The notes beneath the pieces were generated by a model. That model was given only the letters and a program-made list of their open reading frames with translations. It had not been told where the DNA came from and did not search any database. 64,000 bases of DNA from Flagellimonas zhangzhouensis. GTDB taxonomy: Bacteria; Bacteroidota; Bacteroidia; Flavobacteriales; Flavobacteriaceae. This document shows, in pieces, positions 61,250 to 64,000 of the stretch. Position numbers and translations under genes: made by a program. Numbering within the stretch: position 1 is the first letter of the stretch; every line of letters starts with the position of its first letter. The stretch is from positions 930,001-994,000 of the forward strand of contig NZ_FNKI01000001.1 in NCBI RefSeq assembly GCF_900102925.1, given 5' to 3'.

Positions 61250-61704
61250 GATTTTTTAATTTGGTTTTCATATATTTTTATCCAATCCTGTGGAGTCATT
61301 TTTTCACAGAGTTGCCCAATCAAATCAAATGGAATTTGATCCATCTTTTTGAAACGGATACAGCTTTTTCCCATATCCAGTTTGGTGGAAACATGCTTGG
61401 GATATTCTTTCACAAACCAATCCAACATTTCAGGATTGGCATAAATGCCCATGTGGTACAAAGCCACAAAGTTTTTTTGTGATGCAATATTGATAAACGG
61501 CAATGGAAGTTTTGGGTCGCAATGGTATCCGTCTGGATATAGGGCATGGGGCACCACATAGCCCAACATTTTATAGTTGATGCACTCCTCGAAACCTTCG
61601 GGCAAATGCTTTTTAACGGTTTCTCGAAGTTTGGAAAAGGCATCTTTTCGCTCTTCAGGCAATTTTTCAAGGTATTCTTCAGGTGTTTTTGCATCTATCG
61701 TCAT
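61246..61704 (-). CDS. DUF1801-family protein
   Basis: 152 residues. YLEKLPEERKDAFSKLRETVKKHLPEGFEECINYKMLGYVVP and IRFKKMDQIPFDLIGQL fit the DUF1801 (YdhG-like) fold. The function is unknown. It overlaps the VOC gene by 4 bp and follows the DUF4199 gene by 7 bp, making a three-gene transcription unit. Confidence 0.85.
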   Translation of the reverse strand: MTIDAKTPEEYLEKLPEERKDAFSKLRETVKKHLPEGFEECINYKMLGYVVPHALYPDGYHCDPKLPLPFINIASQKNFVALYHMGIYANPEMLDWFVKEYPKHVSTKLDMGKSCIRFKKMDQIPFDLIGQLCEKMTPQDWIKIYENQIKKS

Positions 61705-61711
61705 AACAATG

Positions 61712-62218
61712 CTATTTGCGTTGGAGTATGAGTGATGATAACAAGGTAATTATAAATCCTATGACAAAAACGTTTGAGGCCATAAAGACAAACAAAAAAA
61801 TCGGGTTGGAAAACTGTTCGCGCTGGGCTTCCAGTTCGGCCAATTTGGCATCCAATTCGTTGGCGGGAAGACTTGCTTTCATATCGGGGATCACCTCACT
61901 GTAATATTCGTCCATAAATTCTGGATTGAGTACTTGGGAGTATAGCATATCCAACAACCCGAAAATTAGGGCCGTGATCAAGCTGATCAGAATGCCGATG
62001 GCCAAGGCTTTTTTGAAACCTACCTTCCCACCATTCTCCTTATCCCTATAATGCTTGATTCCAAAATACACAAAGCTCAAGGAGACAATCATGGAGGCAA
62101 AACCCAAAACCTCCTGTATGTACATGGGAAGATGGTCCAGAACAAACCAACTAATTATAAATAGGATACATATGGTAATACTGCCATAGGCTCCAAATCT
62201 CAAAATCGTCTTTTTCAT
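61712..62218 (-). CDS. DUF4199 membrane protein
   Basis: 168 residues, four hydrophobic segments (approx. 5-27, 34-52, 70-92, 140-163) with a soluble helical stretch (DMKASLPANELDAKLAELEAQREQF) between the last two. This is the DUF4199 pattern common in Bacteroidota. It is encoded 96 bp downstream of a membrane-anchored LuxR regulator, a combination seen in related genomes; the regulator may control it. Confidence 0.85.
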   Translation of the reverse strand: MKKTILRFGAYGSITICILFIISWFVLDHLPMYIQEVLGFASMIVSLSFVYFGIKHYRDKENGGKVGFKKALAIGILISLITALIFGLLDMLYSQVLNPEFMDEYYSEVIPDMKASLPANELDAKLAELEAQREQFSNPIFLFVFMASNVFVIGFIITLLSSLILQRK

Positions 62219-62314
62219 TTTTACTGCTTATTGGTTGAATCAAAAGTAGCTGTAAGAGCCTGTTCAGTACTCATACTAAAGTACCAAAAACACCAATTGT
62301 TTGTTTAATAAGAG

Positions 62315-62725
62315 CTAAATAGGGAGAATTTGAAGATTTTTTGCCTTTTCTATGGCCTGGGTTCTGCGTTTGGAGTCGAGCTTCACCAAAAGGTTAGATA
62401 CATGGGTTTTGATAGTGCTTTCTGATAGAAAAAGTGTATCTGCTATTTCTTTGTTGGAAAACCCTTTGGAAATTTGCACCAACACTTCATATTCCCGTTT
62501 GCTAATACCCAACTCTTCTATTTTTTTATGATCAATGAAGTGGTTTTTTTCTTTTTGCAGAGATTTTTTATTGATGTAGATCCCAACTACAAAAAAGACA
62601 ATAGCAATAACTCCAATTACAATTTCTATGGAAAGGTCACCCGATAGGTAAGCATATCTACTCAACTTGAAGAGCAGCAACAAAGCAATTATAAGTGCCG
62701 AGAAAACAAAAACGGTCTTTTTCAC
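62315..62725 (-). CDS. Membrane-anchored LuxR-type regulator
   Basis: 136 residues. Two membrane helices (approx. 5-22 and 34-52) are followed by a LuxR helix-turn-helix: LGISKREYEVLVQISKGFSNKEIADTLFLSESTIKTHVSNLLVKL. There is no receiver domain, so control by phosphorylation is unlikely; the regulator would act from the membrane. It lies 9 bp downstream of the dehydrogenase gene and upstream of DUF4199. Confidence 0.88.
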   Translation of the reverse strand: MKKTVFVFSALIIALLLLFKLSRYAYLSGDLSIEIVIGVIAIVFFVVGIYINKKSLQKEKNHFIDHKKIEELGISKREYEVLVQISKGFSNKEIADTLFLSESTIKTHVSNLLVKLDSKRRTQAIEKAKNLQILPI

Positions 62726-62734
62726 CCATTAAAA

Positions 62735-63667
62735 TTAGCAAAATCTTTCTTTGACCTTGTCTACAATTGTTTGGGCCAGTTTTTCTTTGCTTTCCACAGT
62801 CCAGCCAGCAACGTGGGGAGTAAGCAATACATTTTTGGCTTTGCGTAAGTATTTAAAAGCTTTTGGCTTTTGGATGAACATGTTCTCAAACGATTTTTTC
62901 TCATACTCCAATACGTCCAAACCAGCACCTAATACTTTTCCCGATTTAAGTGCAGCAACCAAATCTTTGGTAATAATACATTTACCTCTGGCCGTGTTCA
63001 ACAGCCAAAAAGGTTTATGGAATCCTTCAATAAATTCGGTGTTGACCATACCAGTGGTTAATTCTGTCTGCGGTACATGCAAACTGACGACATCCGAACG
63101 TTGCATAAATTCCATGATACCTACTTGACGTGCATTTTCATCACCAACTCCACCAACTATGTCATAGCAAATTACCTCTACATCAAACCCACGTAGTTTT
63201 TTGGCAAAGGATTTCCCCATGTTTCCGTATCCGATGATTCCGACGGTTCTGCCATCCAATTCCACACCGCGGTTTCCTTCGCGGTCCCATTTTCCTTTTT
63301 TCACCTGTTTGTTGGCTTTGCAAAGGTTGTTCATGAGTGACAATAACATGCCCAAAGCATGTTCCCCAACAGCATTTCGGTTACCTTCTGGAGCAGAAGC
63401 CATAAATACGTTCTTGAACTTGGCGTGCTCCACATCAATGTTTTCCAGACCAGCTCCTACACGACCAATAAATTTGAGGTTGGTGGCCTTGTCCAAAAAT
63501 TGTTGGTCAATGGTAAACCTACTGCGAATGATGATTCCGTCGTATTCGTGGATTTTGTTTTCTACTTCCTCTTTAGTTGAGGTATAATCTTCGTGGTTTT
63601 CAAAACCTAACTCTGCGAATTGATCTAAAAGCAGTGGGTGATTGGTGTCAAGGTGGAGAACTTTCAT
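62735..63667 (-). CDS. D-2-hydroxyacid dehydrogenase (phosphoglycerate dehydrogenase-like)
   Basis: 310 residues from the ATG at 63667 (MKVLHLDTNHPLLLDQF); a longer frame to 63772 reads through the upstream gene boundary and is rejected. NAD motif VGIIGYGNMGKSFAKKL, catalytic Arg in LLNTARGKCIITKD, Glu in GAGLDVLEYE and His in LLTPHVAGWT. It probably oxidises a 2-hydroxyacid or 3-phosphoglycerate; SerA itself usually has a regulatory tail, absent here. It is 19 bp downstream of the cupin gene. Confidence 0.92.
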   Translation of the reverse strand: MKVLHLDTNHPLLLDQFAELGFENHEDYTSTKEEVENKIHEYDGIIIRSRFTIDQQFLDKATNLKFIGRVGAGLENIDVEHAKFKNVFMASAPEGNRNAVGEHALGMLLSLMNNLCKANKQVKKGKWDREGNRGVELDGRTVGIIGYGNMGKSFAKKLRGFDVEVICYDIVGGVGDENARQVGIMEFMQRSDVVSLHVPQTELTTGMVNTEFIEGFHKPFWLLNTARGKCIITKDLVAALKSGKVLGAGLDVLEYEKKSFENMFIQKPKAFKYLRKAKNVLLTPHVAGWTVESKEKLAQTIVDKVKERFC

Positions 63668-63686
63668 AGGGTCAAATATACAACTC

Positions 63687-64000
63687 CTAGATTTTTGGAT
63701 AAACAGTTTGGGTTTTCTCGTGCTGCACATTTCCTGTATGCGCCGTAGATAGTTTTTCAAATAGAAGCACATGCACTTCTTCTCCGTTTTTGGTCATGGG
63801 ATTATGTTCCACACCTTTTGGAACCACAATGATCTCACCTTCATTAACTACTTCGGTTCTATCCCTAAACTGCATATAAAGGGTGCCCTTGATTACTTGA
63901 AAAAGTTCATCCTCATGCTCGTGGGCGTGCCAAACAAATTCACCTTGTATCTTGGCCAATAGCACTTGCATATCGTCCACAACCGCAATCTGGTGTGGAT
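63687..64000 (-). CDS. Cupin-domain protein (partial, runs off the window)
   Basis: The frame is open to the last base, so the N-terminus is missing. The visible ~103 residues form a cupin: QGEFVWHAHEHEDELFQVIKGTL holds the His-x-His...Glu metal motif and EGEIIVVPKGVEHNPM the second motif with the remaining His. It is a small single-domain metal cupin with unknown substrate. It is probably the first visible gene of the leftward unit with the dehydrogenase and LuxR genes. Confidence 0.85.
   Translation of the reverse strand, partial: PHQIAVVDDMQVLLAKIQGEFVWHAHEHEDELFQVIKGTLYMQFRDRTEVVNEGEIIVVPKGVEHNPMTKNGEEVHVLLFEKLSTAHTGNVQHEKTQTVYPKI

Noticed and set aside
63668..63772. Longer start for the 2-hydroxyacid dehydrogenase
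   Set aside because: The extension overlaps the cupin gene and lacks family similarity; the ATG at 63667 gives the standard N-terminus.

Overview
The window looks like chromosome of a marine-type Flavobacteriaceae bacterium (Bacteroidota). The evidence is AT-rich DNA, promoters of the TTG-N19-21-TAnnTTTG type, almost no Shine-Dalgarno sequences, a type IX secretion sorting domain on the DUF1501 protein, and characteristic genes: SDR-type threonine dehydrogenase, a two-domain PlsC/GNAT acyltransferase, a ligase-associated helicase with PdeM, and a DUF1800/DUF1501 pair. No rRNA, intact tRNA, CRISPR array or complete insertion sequence was seen. The genus cannot be fixed from the sequence alone.

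Layout. 1-930: the C-terminal end of a tyrosine integrase followed by about 650 bp of non-coding DNA, probably the edge of an integrated element lying mostly to the left. 930-7894: a signalling and envelope locus with a secreted MORN-repeat protein, two membrane proteins, a secreted protein of unknown function, and a TPR-containing histidine kinase with its NarL/LuxR response regulator. A 22-bp near-palindrome carries the -33 boxes of two divergent promoters here, and 16 bp of it recurs at the same place in a third promoter. 8087-19860: pseudouridine synthase, DUF2157/GDYXXLXY membrane pair, Crp-type regulator with DinB, threonine dehydrogenase, lipoprotein, NTF2-like protein, TPR protein, SDR protein, M28 peptidase and CBS protein. 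19862-31246: zinc-ribbon, pentapeptide and BNR-repeat proteins, an SDR/TetR operon with three operator-like palindromes, SIMPL protein, glycerate kinase, Dps and a short SSB. 31303-42673: one long mainly leftward block with M28 peptidase, PAP2, deacetylase-family protein, Tex, MetG and the DUF1501/DUF1800 pair. 42843-47235: YraN, ACT-domain protein, DUF3352-like protein and a serine hydrolase. 47437-54556: Mfd, PdeM and the ligase-associated DEXH helicase, separated by dense palindromic repeats. 54655-64000: TerB, fructose-bisphosphatase, a GNAT/aspartate kinase operon, the fused acyltransferase, and a leftward run of small genes ending in a cupin cut by the window edge.

Most genes are ordinary housekeeping or hypothetical genes. 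Three things stand out: the shared palindromic promoter element at 2645-2666 and 4105-4120 beside a two-component system; dispersed palindromic repeats that lie in frame, and in the same reading frame, inside metG and mfd; and the missing conventional start of the ligase-associated helicase, which may be a one-base frameshift. Several convergent gene pairs share their stop codons or lie within 6 bp of each other, so the genome is tightly packed apart from the repeat-rich gaps around mfd.
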